Assembly: GCA_047967505.1 (NCBI GenBank)
Contig: CM106539.1
DNA length: 64,000 nt
Source: Dipteris shenzhenensis
Taxonomy: Eukaryota > Polypodiophyta > Polypodiopsida > Gleicheniales
Direction: 5' to 3' (one strand)
Under the pieces are notes generated by a model that saw only the letters and a list, made by a program, of their open reading frames with translations, made no database searches and was not told where the DNA came from. This document shows, one piece after another, positions 46,094 through 57,317 of this stretch. Every line of letters starts with the position of its first letter. Within the stretch, counting starts at the first letter, position 1. A program made the position numbers and the translations under genes.

Positions 46094-46863
46094 AGTATAG
46101 GCACTTGATGTAGCAAATAGTAGTGACTAGTTTTCAAACAATGATGCTACTTTTGCATGCTTCATAGGAGTGGATGAAATAAACACTTTCCAATCACAAC
46201 CAGGTCTAGCAAGTCAAAACAAAACTGAAGCAACACTTGTAGTGAAGTTATTGAAAACTTCAAAAGACCAGAAATGCTAGAGTAGCATTTTATGTAGCAT
46301 CATTTTCAAAAGTATGTCAAAACTGTCAAAACTAGAGAGCTGAACTTGGAGGGCTCATATCACACTCTTCAAAGCAAAAGAAAGGGGGCTTTCTGAGGCA
46401 AAAGAAAGCTGGTATACCATAGTAGATCCTCTGGGAAGAAGAGGCGAAAATATGCGTCAGGTCGCCTTCACCTTCTTGAACAAAGTCGACTGGTTTTTCT
46501 CTGTTTTCTCCTTCAATATGCAGCCATTGCTGCTCAGATTTCAGCACAAGGTAGCTCTAGGTATGGAGAAGCTTGCCCTGGAAGGAATTAGACAAAGACA
46601 GAGCAGGCGCAGAGAACTTGCAGGAAGAAGAATCGACGATTTTCGTGCAATGGCGACCAGCAGTGCGTTTTATTCTTCAATTCCTTCCAGCCAGAGACTC
46701 GCCCCAACAAGAGGGATCTCCAGCAGAAAGGGCGTGGGAAATGGGTGAGAATCAGAGGAGAACAAGCTCAAGCAAATTTTTGGAAGAAGAGGGAGAGATG
46801 GTGAAGAAGAAGAAGAAGAAGATGATGATGATGTGGCAAAAATGGGCTCAAGGGGGATCAAAT
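46094..46863 (-). other. 5' leader of gag-only element
   Basis: About 770 bp lies between PBS and gag ORF. It contains a GAA/GAT-type trinucleotide run at 46804-46831. The long leader may hold packaging signals recognised by the partner element (inference). Confidence 0.6.
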
Positions 46864-46876
46864 GGCTCTGATACCA
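46864..46876 (-). other. Primer-binding site (initiator tRNA-Met)
   Basis: TGGTATCAGAGCC on the minus strand abuts the 5' LTR. It shares the 12-base PBS sequence of the Copia at 12633-18197, although the LTRs are unrelated. Confidence 0.92.
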
Positions 46877-47165
46877 TGTTGGAACACTGAAAGGAAATAG
46901 TAGAGTGGACACAAAATCAGAATACTTGCATATAGAATGAAGAAGAAAGAGGTCCTTAAGTAGGCACCTCATACAAGGTCACTGACATCACTGATGACCT
47001 CAAAGCTCCACAATCATCTCCTCAATCTGCTCCTAGATTCACTCAATCATCCTATGTGGCTTTTCCACCACCTAACTGTGCTTGTGGGCACCTAACTGTG
47101 CCTCTAGCACTCACACATAGAAACATAAGGTGTGCCTGAGGCATACACCTTGAGATATCCCAACA
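46877..47165 (-). repeat. 5' LTR of gag-only element
   Basis: 289 bp. It is identical to the 3' LTR except for T instead of G near 46898 (GGAAATAGTAG against GGAAAGAGTAG). Confidence 0.95.
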
Positions 47166-47170
47166 CATAG

Positions 47171-47345
47171 TTGATTTATCATCAACTCGCTTCGAGTTAA
47201 TGTGATTGTTTTAAACCAAGAACAACAATATATTTTGAATGGGCTGTGTCTTATTAATGTTTTCTTCGTGCCCATACTTGATTTCTTGGGCTGGCTCAAG
47301 TTAACCGATGCCTAGGCTAGCATATAAAATTTAGGTGATTTCCCA
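47171..47345 (+). repeat. Continuation of dispersed repeat C after the insertion
   Basis: It resumes repeat C (GAGTTAATGTGATTG, ATATATTTTGAATG..GTGT, TCAAGTTAACC..GGCTAGCAT), phrases also present at 44330-44520 and inverted at 52200-52330. These phrases recur within the repeat, so repeat C has an internal tandem structure. Confidence 0.65.
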
Positions 47346-48135
47346 TGTACTATATTTTGTCCACTATAATATGAAAGCTATGTGGGTCTACATGCACATG
47401 CTTAGCTACAAGAGTAGTCTTAGTATGTATCCACACTTACCATGTTTTGGACAGTTATTAAATGTGGCATAGTCTGGGACATTTGGGAGCTTTGTCAAAT
47501 CATTGTCGATCTTCATTTCCTAAGTATGAGACAATATATATAGAGATTAATAATGCAGGAATCATGTGCATGAGGAGTGTTTCCAACTCGAACATATAGT
47601 ACAAATGTTCCAACTATCCACCTTTAGATAGGAAAGACATGGCAAGCTAGTTGGAACATATAGTACAAAGATTTCAACTAGTCACCCTCAGATAGGAGGA
47701 ACGTGGCGAGCTAATCATCTGACGGGGTGATGTACTCAACTATACCAGTATCCAAAGGAGCCCTTAACATTTATATTAGTGAAGGAACTGGATTGTGATC
47801 TACCCGCCTATTTGGAAGAATGGATAGATTTGCTTTTATCCCCCACGGACTTGTCACTACCCAAGGTGTTATTGAGATGAAGAGGCTGCCATCTCGAGCC
47901 TTTTGTATAGGGGAATGGGTTGAGGGAGGCCTTTCTCGGGAAGAAAGTGCCTCGACCAATGTTGAGCGGCACACGACCGTGAGCTATTGGTCGGGTGCTT
48001 TTCGACTCTACAATGGGCGACCACGAGCCATTTTTAAAAGTGGAGGGCCCCGAGGGATGTGAGAAAAGCGGTGGGTCAGGTGACGAAATTTACTCACCTC
48101 AAAGGGCCAACCAGATTTCTATTCTGAAAATGGGT
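47346..48135. other. No gene recognised
   Basis: This is spacer between repeat C and the UGT locus. A near-duplicate of about 60 bp (GGAACATATAGTACAAAG..CAACTA) occurs at about 47590-47650 and 47650-47710. Frames at 47771-48062 are unrecognised. Confidence 0.45.
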
Positions 48136-48570
48136 TTAATCGCATGGCAAATCCCCGAGCTTGGCAACCATACCCTCCTTGCCAATGGTCCAAACAAATC
48201 CCGAGATTTCTGACGTGGCAGACAGAATTGTCTTGCTACCGACAGAAGTATCGCCGGACTTTTGTCCGTCAATCGCAGCCGCACCTGATTGCCGTTGGTT
48301 GGAATCGAGAACTGTTGACGCTTCTTCCAATTCATGCTGAGCAATTTGTTGTATATACTTTGCCATTTTAGGCGGCCAGCTGGCCGTAGCGAACGACGTG
48401 ACCTGGAGCTTTGCTGAGTTATCTTCACCCCATTCGAGTCTAGTCCTTAGCGTATTGACCAAAACTCCTGGAGACGCAACAAGAGTTCTGAAATGGGCCG
48501 AATCTGATCTCCGTGGTGATCTCTCAATCATTGCTGTAAAACTTCTGGCGTCTCCTTCGAGCGATCCCAA
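48136..48570 (-). CDS. Unidentified ORF, divergent from the UGT gene
   Basis: A 144-codon minus-strand frame (MGSLEGDARSFTAMIERSPR start) lies about 330 bp upstream of the UGT start and is transcribed away from it. Composition is ordinary, not low-complexity, with a possible amphipathic helix (MAKYIQQIAQHELEEASTVL) in the middle. No domain is recognised, no signal peptide is apparent, and a 75-codon frame lies opposite. It may be an exon of a longer gene, a relic, or chance. Conservation would decide it. Confidence 0.3.
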   Translation of the reverse strand: MGSLEGDARSFTAMIERSPRRSDSAHFRTLVASPGVLVNTLRTRLEWGEDNSAKLQVTSFATASWPPKMAKYIQQIAQHELEEASTVLDSNQRQSGAAAIDGQKSGDTSVGSKTILSATSEISGFVWTIGKEGMVAKLGDLPCD

Positions 48571-48901
48571 AGGAAGCTCGAGGTGAGCTGCTCTTGTGTG
48601 CCAAGAGTAGCTGCATAATGAGAAAGTTCGTTTTCATGTGTGACATTCGAGAGGAATTTGCGATCGGAGAAACGATTGTCAAATAAGAGTTGCGGACATG
48701 TTGATCGCAACCGCAACTCCTAGCTGTAGGCTAATGATATAAGGTTGAATCATGTTAGTACGTTCGTTGAATTTACGTTCATTGAATCAACAGTAGTACA
48801 GTAGGTTTCCAATAAGTCAAAAGGGAAGCCAGTAGCTGGTTCGTTGTCTCTCTGCAAAGCTCCTCTACAAGTTCTTCCCTGAGTACTCAGTACATAGAAC
48901 C
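48571..48901 (+). promoter_or_regulatory. UGT upstream region
   Basis: About 330 bp separates the minus-strand ORF from the UGT ATG. A weak TATA-like GATATAAGG lies at 48736-48744, about 160 bp before the ATG, with AT-rich sequence after it. The start context GAACCATGGCT is close to the plant consensus. No defined cis-element can be assigned with confidence. Confidence 0.35.
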
Positions 48902-50439
48902 ATGGCTGCCCCCTCCAAACCACACGCCATCGCCATCCCCCTCCCCGCCCAAGGCCATATCAACCCTCTCATGCGCTTCTGCAAAACCCTGGCTTCCCAT
49001 GGCTTCATTATCACTTTCGTTAACGTGGATCCAATCCACCACCGCATCCTGGAATGCCAGACGCAGCTGCAACAACCGGCCGTGGCCGAGGAGAACCTGA
49101 TGGTCCAAAACACCAAACCGCGCCTGGACATCCGGAGAGCCCACATCCCCATCGCTGGGCTGGACATGGCTAGCGAGTTCAGAATCTCATTCGAGGATTT
49201 TGCCAAGGCGACAGAAGGCCTCTCCGACGATCTCGAGGATTTGGTGGAGCGTTTGATGAAAGAAGGGCCTCCTGTGACATGCTTGATCTCTGATGTCTTT
49301 ATATCAAGTGCGACACAGAAGGTGGCCGATAAGTTTAACATTCCAAGAATCGGTCTGTTTTCTTCCAGCTGTAGCCTGAGCCTGTTTGATTTCTACTTGT
49401 TCTCCGGGCACGTTTCTGTGAAAGACGGTAAGTTTTGCTCCTCTGTATCTCAGATCCTCAATCAGCTCACGAACCTGTTTATGATTAGCTAGCCTTCTTT
49501 GCCCTTTCAGCTGTCAACGCCCTCCTCGAGCGAAACAGGCGCGCAGATCTCTTTCAGGACGGCCTTCCTGGTCTTCCCCCTTTGCGCATCGGAGACCTGC
49601 CCGATTTCAAGCATGTCGTAGATGATAATGCTTACATGTACCCTTTCGCCGTCCGTCAAGTCAGGATAGCGTGCGAGAAAGCCCATGCCCTGGTGGTGAA
49701 CAGCTTTGAGGATCTAGAGCGTCCTGCCTTTGAGGCCCTGCGTGAGCACTCGAACTTGCCCGTGTATGGGGTCGGTCCGCTGCTTGAAGAACTCGTGGAT
49801 GAAAGCAGCACTAGCCTGTGGAGGGAAGACGACGCCTGTTTGCAGTGGCTGGGGCGCCAACCACCACAATCGGTCCTCTACATCTCATTTGGAAGCCTCA
49901 CGCTGCTATCCAAGGTACAATTCGAGGAGGTGCTGAGTGGACTGGAGGCGAGCAAAGTGAGGTTTCTGTGGGCATTCCGACCAGATTTGGTGGAGGGAAC
50001 TGCGGCAGGAAGCGCCATGTCCGAGGGATTTTTGGAGAGGACAAAGGAGCGGGGGCAAGTAGTGAAATGGGCGCCACAACTGCGAGTGCTCTCGCATTCA
50101 TCTGTGGGCGGGTTCTTGACTCACTGCGGATGGAATTCGACGATGGAGGCAATTGGGAGGGGGGTTCCGATGCTGTGTTGGCCGTATTTTGCTGATCAAT
50201 TCATGGATGCGAAGTATGTAGTGGACGAGTGGAAGGCAGGACTGAGGTTTGAGGCAGGAGAGGATGGGGTGGTGAGAAGGGGGGAGGTAGAGAGGGTGAT
50301 CAAGTCTTTGCTCTTCAATGGCCTTAGCCTCCAAGCCAGCCATCTCAAGGACTCTGCACTTAGAAGCCTAGAACTCGGAGGTTCCTCCCACACCAGCATC
50401 GACGCCATTGTTAGGCAGTTTGGGCGTTTGCCCACCTGA
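48902..50439 (+). CDS. Family-1 UDP-glycosyltransferase (UGT85-like), two exons
   Basis: Exon 1 is 48902-49427 and exon 2 is 49511-50439; spliced, they encode 484 residues, the usual UGT length. The enzyme should transfer a sugar from a UDP-sugar to a small acceptor in the cytosol. Evidence: N-terminal PAQGHINPL with the catalytic His at residue 19; a candidate partner Asp in LISDVF (131); and a complete 44-residue PSPG box at 362-405 from WAPQ through HCGWNS to FADQ. The final Gln is associated with UDP-glucose preference in the family. The intron lies in the mid-region, and the GLP.LRIGDLPDF segment after the junction resembles the UGT85 group (inference). No stop or frameshift; both splice sites are canonical. 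The acceptor (terpenoid, cyanohydrin, hormone or other) cannot be told from sequence. It is the only intact host gene in the window. Confidence 0.93.
49428..49510 (+). other. UGT intron (83 bp, phase 1)
   Basis: The donor is ACG|GTAAGT and the acceptor is CCCTTTCAG|CTG after a T/C-rich stretch. Splicing joins codon 176 (G+CT, Ala) and keeps the frame; reading through the intron would stop at 49490-49492. Its shortness is notable beside the surrounding repeats. Confidence 0.92.
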
Positions 50440-52179
50440 GCTAGTTACTTGACCAGCACTAGAGCGTTCTATGAAACTCTAAAATCCTTCGAAACCATGT
50501 GGCACGTTCTAAGTTGTTAGATCAACAAGCCTATTATTAGCTACCTATAGTAGTATACTTAGAAGCTGGCAAAGCATTCTTGTTTTTGTTTTGTTTTGAG
50601 AGCCGGCTTTGGTTTGTGAGGCACTTACACCCACTAGACATCTCATGGAGATCTCGCACTTGGCCATGGGTGTGTGGACAAAACAAAAAAAAAAGCCTTT
50701 CCAACACGGCCTACATACTTTTTTCAATGCCACTTTGGACTTTGATGTGCTACTGTCCTTGAAATCTGCACATCTTCAAAGTGTCGGCCAAAACTAGAAA
50801 ATTTGGAGAGTGGGTTGTAACTACCTAGCTCATCAAATTTTGAAAAGAGGGTCACATTGATTGTAATTTCTTAGTTTAAAATTTGGCACCTTTTGAGACA
50901 AAGTGAACATGTGCTAAGCAAAAGTTGTTTGTTAGCATTATCCATGGACATGTTATTTTGAGCAAGTGAACATGCTTCCACCCCTACAACTACAACAAGC
51001 TCCCTAGCAAGCCAAATGTATAAAAGTTTGTGCATTTGAAATGGGAAGCTTGCAAAGGTAGAGATCAATGGCTTGAGAAGAAAAGGAGAATAGAAAAAGA
51101 GAAAGAATACATATTTAAAAGCACTCTGGTTTCTTTATCTCTCTAATCAAGAGAAAGAAGAACCTTGATGTAATTGGCCATGGGTGAGTGTGCTTGAGGG
51201 GGGGAAAATCCTTTTCATCACAACCTACATTACTTGTTCGATGCCACTTGGACTGTAATGTATTCCTATCCTTAAAAGCTTCGTGTATGTCAATCTACCA
51301 AACGATTTATGAATCCATTGCTGGCCAAGATCACTCAATATTGGTCACAAGCTTTCAAGTTTCATCAATCACCTTACGTCTAGGAAAATTAAGGGAAAAT
51401 GGTAACCTTTTCTAAGTGGTTTAGACATTTGCATTTGTAAGGCCATATACAATATGAATTCACTTTCAAATCTCCATGTGCATCGTGTTTTGCAACATTC
51501 GTTAACATTAAATAGGAAAATTTCAACTCACTTCCAAAGCCCCATACATGAGGTGTAAGGCAACAACTGGTTAAACATACTTCCATGAGTGTAGGGATCT
51601 AGCTTTCTTCAACTTTGACTTTCAACTTTTTTTCTTGTGGTGAGTAAAGGGTAGATTCATATCTATGTGAAGTATCAAAAGAACTACATGTGAAGTATAA
51701 AAAAGTGGAGATTGCATGCTACTCCCAAAGGCCTCTTGGGCAACAAGGACTAATAAAATTAAACAGGCTATCTACATGCTAAACAAAGCTAAGCCTGTAT
51801 AATGTTAATTTGAAAAACAAGATTCTTGTCTTGTTAGGAGTTTAGGCTCTAACCCAACTCTAATAATGTTGTCCTTCATTGAAATAATATCTAAACTATT
51901 GTTAGTCTTGCTTTACCAACAAGTAGCACATCTTTCTAGTTAAGTTCTATACCTATCGTTGCTTTAACAAGCCCATCCTTAAGTTGCCTGCACATTGGAC
52001 ACTTCGATAATGCAAGGAGGTTTGTTTCTCTTTGCAAAAACACATATGGGTTAATAACTAGAGCCTCAAATTTTATAAATTTGCCCTGAAATTGGTAGTA
52101 GGGCTAATTATGTAACTCTAGATTGAGAAAGATTAGCCCAATGACCTACACTTCCTTAACTAAGAGCCTTGTTGTATTT
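50440..52179. other. UGT 3' flank; direct duplicate at 50657 and 51176
   Basis: 50657-50790 and 51176-51300 are diverged direct copies (TTGGCCATGGGTG, CAACCTACAT / GGCCTACAT, TTCGATGCCACTTGGACT, CTATCCTTAAAAGC / CTGTCCTTGAAATC). No AATAAA signal stands out after the UGT stop. No further gene is seen to 52179. Confidence 0.5.
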
Positions 52180-53400
52180 TTTGCCTTGGATGGTTTAGGA
52201 TAGTTCATTAACTCCAAGATAGCCTGCTAGTTGACCTGAACCCCAATGGACCCTTAAATATAACAAAATATAGTATGTGAAAAATCACCAGGCTAGTTTT
52301 GGAGAATCACATTAACTCCAAGCCAATGAACTGGTTGACTTGAAATAGCCTGACCATAAGAAAAAGAGATTTGCAAAGCAAAATAGAAAATAACAACATC
52401 CAGTAGCATGGTAGAGGATTAGAGCAGAAGAGAGAGGACTCAAGAGAGGAAGCAACAAGACTAGTAGTCGTTTGTCATGCTAGCTTATTGTACTTCATTA
52501 TGAACGTCCCATGAAGTATTAGACACCCTTGAAGTTTGTGGGGGATAGTAGTTCAAGGATAAGCTTCACTTTACTTTCAGATTCACTGGATATCCCCTTC
52601 GGAGTTTCCATTGCCATATCCGCTACCAAGGTGATTACGTATTCTACGGCAACGTATCTCAACTCCAATAGAGGGGTTATAGGCAGGGGGAGTGAAGAGA
52701 GGGGAGAGGAGTGGGAAGTTTGAATTCTAGGGAAGGAAGAGGGGGGAGGGAGAGTGAAAAGTTTGAATTATAGGGAGGGAGAGGGAGAGGAAGGAGAGGG
52801 GGAAACTTGAATTCTTCTAGGGTTCACCCCTCCCATAAGTCAAAGGAGGATCTCCTTCTCCCCATCCCCTCCCCCTCCCCTTTCTCTTCCTCTCCCTCTC
52901 TCTTCCTCGTCCCTTCCCCTCTCCCTCTCTTTTCTCCCTCCCCTTCCCTCTCCCTCTTCCCTTTCCCTTTGCCTTCCTCTCTCCCTCTCCTCTTCTTTCC
53001 TCCCCCTCCCCCTCCCCCTCAGAATGTCAGAGAAGATGGTCCCATCATTGCCATCCTCTTAATGGACACGGGTCCACAACTACAAAGCCTTGAGCACCCA
53101 TGTGTCCTCTTAGCATCCAAGAACTTCAAGTTTGTTTCTTAATTTCAAGTTAGTCAAGAACCCATAAAATCGGTGACTTCTTAACGAACAGCAACAACTC
53201 TCAATATTTTGGTTGATTCCTCACACAGAAGAAGTCACCCCACTCCTAATCAGATGCTATGACCAAGGATAGGGACAATTTTTCAAAGGAATAGATGCTG
53301 CTCACAATAGACTATAGAACTTGAGGTTTTCTCCAAAAATGGATGATTTGCATTGATATGGATGATTTTCTTCATGAAACATTGTCTACGAGTAACAGAG
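52180..53400 (-). repeat. Dispersed repeat C, copy 2 (inverted)
   Basis: Read on the minus strand, it follows the same order as 43430-44527: TGGATGATTTGC/CATTTTTGGAGAAAACC near 53330, AAGAGGACACATGGGTGCTC near 53095, AGAGGATGGCAATGATGGGAC near 53045, a Y/R-rich insert (52690-53020), CTACTAGTCTTGTT near 52460 and CTTGGAGTTAATGTGATTCTCC near 52310. Divergence is considerable. The Y/R insert, with both purine and pyrimidine halves, is absent from copy 1. Confidence 0.7.
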
Positions 53401-53484
53401 TAGATAAGGAGCTTCTAGCCTCATGCCCAACCCTATGTGTGGTGGAGTAATTAAAAAAAAATCTTGCAAATTAAGAAAAGATCT

Positions 53485-54530
53485 AGTTGAAACAGCATGC
53501 CCATCTTAGGGTGAGACGCCAAGCTTTTGGGCACATCCCTTCTCCTATTGTTAAATCTGCATTTCTCAATGGTGATTTAAAGGAGGAGATCTATGTGGAG
53601 CAATCGCCTAGGTTTCACAAGTCAACAAGAAGTCATGTTGCTCATATTTCCGAGACCAAGGCAGCTCTTTCCCAAGCCTTTGAGATGACCAATCTCGGTC
53701 TCCTACACTTCTTCCTAGGTCTAGAGATTTCACAGGGGCCATTAGGATATTTTGTGTCCAAGAAACATTATACTCAGGAGCTTCTGGATGTTTTTCATAT
53801 GTCATAATGTCGTGCCATTTCTTCACCCATGGACCCCAGTACCAAAATTTCCAAGTAAGACCCGAGTGATCTAGTGATGCAAGTAGATATCACTAGTTGA
53901 TTGGCTCCCTGATTTGGCTCCTCAATACCAGATTGGATCTATGTTACTCTATTGGCTCCGTTCCATCATGCAGACACCTAAGAAGACCCATTGGGTCACT
54001 AGTATGAGGATCCTTTGCTATCTTTGAGGGTCTCACAATCTAGGGTTGTTCAATCAGTCAAGGCAACATTCTAGATCTAGCTTTTAGGTTGGAGTGATTT
54101 CGACTGGGGAGGAGATTCGAACATTCGTCATTCCACCACTGGGTATTATTTTACTCTCGACTCAGCAACCGTCACTTGGAGTAGTAAAAGGCAACCCCAC
54201 AGTAGCCTTGTCTTCAATGGAGGCTGAGTACGTGTTATGTGTTTCGCTACTTGTGAAGGCAGTTTGGCTTTGGAGGTTGCTCAAAGAGATTGGGTTCCCA
54301 TAGACATCCTCGATAGTCATTTACAGTGGCAGTAAGAGTTGCATTGCCCTTTCTTGGAACCTTGTGTTTTATGCCCATACCAAGCATATTGAGATCCAGT
54401 ACCACTATGTCTGAGAGAAGGTGCTCGATGATGTAATCTAGCTGACATACTGCAAGATGGAGGACAACAAGGCATACCTCTTCACCAATCCCTTGGCACA
54501 TGCGATCATTATAGCTCACTCAGGATGATT
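53485..54530 (+). pseudogene. Ty1/Copia RT-RNase H remnant, heavily decayed
   Basis: Pieces on the plus strand: VKSAFLNGDLKEEIYVEQSP at 53545-53604 (RT palm, the leading Asp is gone), ALSQAFEMTNLGLLHFFLGL and EISQGPLGYFVSKKHYTQEL at 53660-53790, then NPTVALSSMEAEYVLCVSLL at 54193 (RNase H), IVIYSGSKSCIAL (in place of YCDN), HTKHIEIQYHYV and AYLFTNPLAHA. Multiple stops and frame changes occur. The YVDD block is missing between the first two pieces. Clearly dead. Confidence 0.82.
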
Positions 54531-54540
54531 CATGATCCAA

Positions 54541-55210
54541 GAGTTGAGAGGGGGTGCTAGAGGTTATCTCCTGCATCACTAAGTGAGGGCCTTAGTTGTA
54601 GGTCTGCCCACCCATGTCAGGGATTGTTAGGGCCTTTGTTGTGGGTTTTCCCACCCAAGAGAGGGAGAGGGGGTTCACCACGGTGGCTAGCATGTACACA
54701 AACCTGTTCGGAGCTACTTGCCCCTATTTCAGGGTCTTCTAGAGGCCACCATCTGACGAGAAGTAGATGAGAGGGTGTGGGGGACTACAGTGCCCATTTT
54801 GGGCCTATTTGGAGATACCACTAGCTAACCTTGAAGCTGCCACCAGACCACACATGTGCGCCTAGGTGGCAAGTTGTTTAGCAAGCCACTTGGCCTTCTA
54901 CTAGGACTATTGTACTCGACACACCTAGTTGGTTTCCTTCAGACCAGGGTGCCTCTAGTCGGCCACCTACCCCTCCTAGTCAATTGTTTTGGGGCAGGGG
55001 GTTACCCTACAAATAGGGCCCCCTCTCTCCCACTTGAGGCATCTCAAAAGTCACTTGTTCTCTCAGTTTGGTTGAGGTTTTTCTCTAGCAGTTGAGGAGC
55101 TTTTTTTGAGATCCTTGTGCAAGTCTCCTAGCTCTTTTGTTTTCAGTTCTTTATGTGTGAGTGTTTGCCATTTTTTCTCCATTGTTGCTTGACACTGCTG
55201 CACTTCTCGT
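54541..55210 (+). mobile_element. Polypurine tract and probable 3' LTR of the preceding Copia
   Basis: GAGTTGAGAGGGGG at 54541-54554 is a good polypurine tract right after the RNase H remnant. TGCTAGAGG starts at 54555 as expected for an LTR. A probable end lies between 55190 (CACTGCTGCA) and 55210, but the second LTR is missing, so neither the end nor a TSD could be verified. Confidence 0.55.
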
Positions 55211-55499
55211 GACATTTAGTGGGAGTATATTACACAAAACAAAATTATGGAAGTTATCATTTTTTTAAATCCCATAAATTCAACCCCATACATTAGGGGA
55301 GAATTAGGGTCTCAAAAGGGCCTCATAAGGAATGGGTTAAGAAATGAATTAGGCCTAATGCAAGCCCTATTGTGGGGTCCAAGGGAGTCCTAACCCCCCC
55401 TACCTAGGTGGGTTAAGCCCAGTTGAGCCCACCTCTTACACCTCTTACAATTAGGAGGGGGCCACCTGTTATACCTCTTACACCAAGGAGAGGGCACTT

Positions 55500-56120
55500 C
55501 TCCCAAAGTCAAAATTTCAAAATTTGAATTTGAATTTCCTCTCTCTCCCTTCTCCCCCCATCCTCCAAAGTCAAAATTTTGAATTTTGAATTTGAATTTC
55601 CTCTCTCCCTCCTCCTCCCTATCTCCCTCCTCTTCCACACGTCCCATTCCTCTTCCACACATCCCATTCCTCCTCTACACGTCCCATTCCTCTTCCACAT
55701 GTCCCATTCCTCCTCCTCCTCCTCCTCCTCCTCCCTCCCCCCTCCTCCCTCCTCCCTCCCTCCCCCCCTCTTCCTCCTCCCTTTCCCCTCTCCTCCTCCC
55801 TTTGTCCACATGCCTCCTCCTCCTCGTCCGCCTCCTCCCTCCTCCCACATGCATCCTCCTCCTCCTCCTCCCCCCTTTTGCTTTTTCCTGCTCCTACTTG
55901 TCCTCCTCCCTCATGCTCATCCATTCTCCTTTGCCCTCATGCTCATGCCTGCTCCTCCTTTTGCTTCTCCTTACTTCCACTCATGCATGCTCCTCTTTCC
56001 TCACGCTCATGCCTGCTCCTGTTGCTTCTCTTCCCTCTCACTCATGCTTATTCATATGCCCTCATCCTCACACCTAGTCCTCCACTTGCTTCTCCCCCCT
56101 TGTAATCATTCATGGTCCTT
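55500..56120. repeat. C/T-rich low complexity with several short tandem arrays
   Basis: A ~62-bp pair (CAAAGTCAAAATTT..GAATTTGAATTTCCTCTCT) occurs at 55505 and 55567. A 20-21-bp unit CCCATTCCTCTTCCACACGT is repeated four times at 55630-55712. (CTC)n follows at about 55710-55735. From 55890 on, phrases of the type CATGCTCATGCCTGCTCCT recur. The 204-codon frame here is low-complexity and not a gene. Confidence 0.85.
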
Positions 56121-56682
56121 CTCATCCCTCCTCAAACATGACCTACCTTCTATCATGGCCTCACACACCCTCTATAAACTCTACAACTATTGATGGTATC
56201 ATTTGAGGAGATCTTCCATGTTACCATGTGAACATACAGTTGTAGGATCAATATGTGATCCATGGTCTTTGTTTCAAGAAAAGAAGCATCTTGAACCACT
56301 GGAGGTGCTCTAAAGAGGAGAATATGAGCTAAAAGTTTAATTCCATAGTGTTTCAATGAAATTTCTTACTTTGGATTATCCACAGTGGTGCATTGTTTTT
56401 GCTAAGGTTCCCATTGTTGTTCTTTCAGGAACTTCATGGAGGATGAGATGAGAATGGTTAGCATGGAGCATATCCAAGACAAAAAGTCATGCATGAGCAA
56501 GTTGTTTTGGAGGTGATGTAGGACTTGAAGGGAATGGTGATGCAAAGGCGATGCCTAGAGCTCATGATGTTGCCGATGTAAGTCTTAAAGCACAACACCT
56601 TTCTCTGTTTAATGCAACTCAGAAGTTGATTCAAGAAGAAGAATTCACATGATGCATTACATCTATTTAAATTTGAAGTTCT

Positions 56683-56842
56683 AAAATGATGTTTTTTCAT
56701 GTGTGAAATAGCAAGAAGGAATGGGGAATTTATCCATTTGGAACAAGAAGGCATGGAGAACAAGATGATGCTTCTTCATGTGTGCAATAGCAAGAAGGAA
56801 TGGAAAATCTATCCATTTTGAACAAGAAGGCATGGAGAACTC
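56683..56842. repeat. 80-bp tandem duplication
   Basis: Copies 56683-56762 and 56763-56842 share TTCATGTGTG, ATAGCAAGAAGGAATGG, ATCCATTT and GAACAAGAAGGCATGGAGAA. No gene is seen in 56121-57317. Confidence 0.9.
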
Positions 56843-57317
56843 ACAGTATTGACCCAAGGCAACCTATGTGATCCTTTCCAATGTGTTATACATGAGATTA
56901 TAAAAACTTACGAGTTGAATGTGAGATTCCAAATAGCATAGCGGTGTTTCTAAGGACTTAGTCGAGGATTTAAAGACCCTATTATTGGTGTATTAGAGCT
57001 GAAGAAGAAGAGAAACAGGCTATGAAACCTCTTTGTAATACAATTTGAAATACAAATACTTATTTCTAATAACGTTCTTCTATCTAAAGCTAAAAATTTT
57101 CATGTATCTATGGCCAAATGGTGAATCTTTTCTTATGCTATTTTAATTATCTATTGTTTTTGTTATCACATTTTGATGTAAATTACAAGTCAATAAAATG
57201 TTGTTTGCCAACTTTGGCCATTCCAACACATATGTAGAAGGGATTTTACCATGGCACTAAATTGATTAGATGGAGTGTTAAAAAACCAAATTTTGAGCTT
57301 TTCCTACATCACCTTGT

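Larger units (their letters stand above)
44528..47165 (-). mobile_element. Young gag-only (non-autonomous) Copia-type LTR element, TSD CATAG
   Basis: LTRs of 289 bp at 44528-44816 and 46877-47165 differ by a single substitution. Both have TG...CA ends. The TSD CATAG at 44523-44527 and 47166-47170 is perfect. The PBS TGGTATCAGAGCC (minus strand, 46864-46876) abuts the 5' LTR, and a polypurine tract with seven consecutive G residues abuts the 3' LTR at 44817-44830. The 2060-bp interior contains only one ORF, an intact Copia gag. No protease, integrase, RT or RNase H is present. This matches the class described as terminal-repeat elements with a GAG domain (TR-GAG). It must use enzymes from an autonomous relative. 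Confidence 0.95.

Noticed and set aside
55579-56193. 204-codon Pro/Ser/His-rich ORF
   Set aside because: Simple (CTC)n-type sequence with short tandem arrays; not protein-like.
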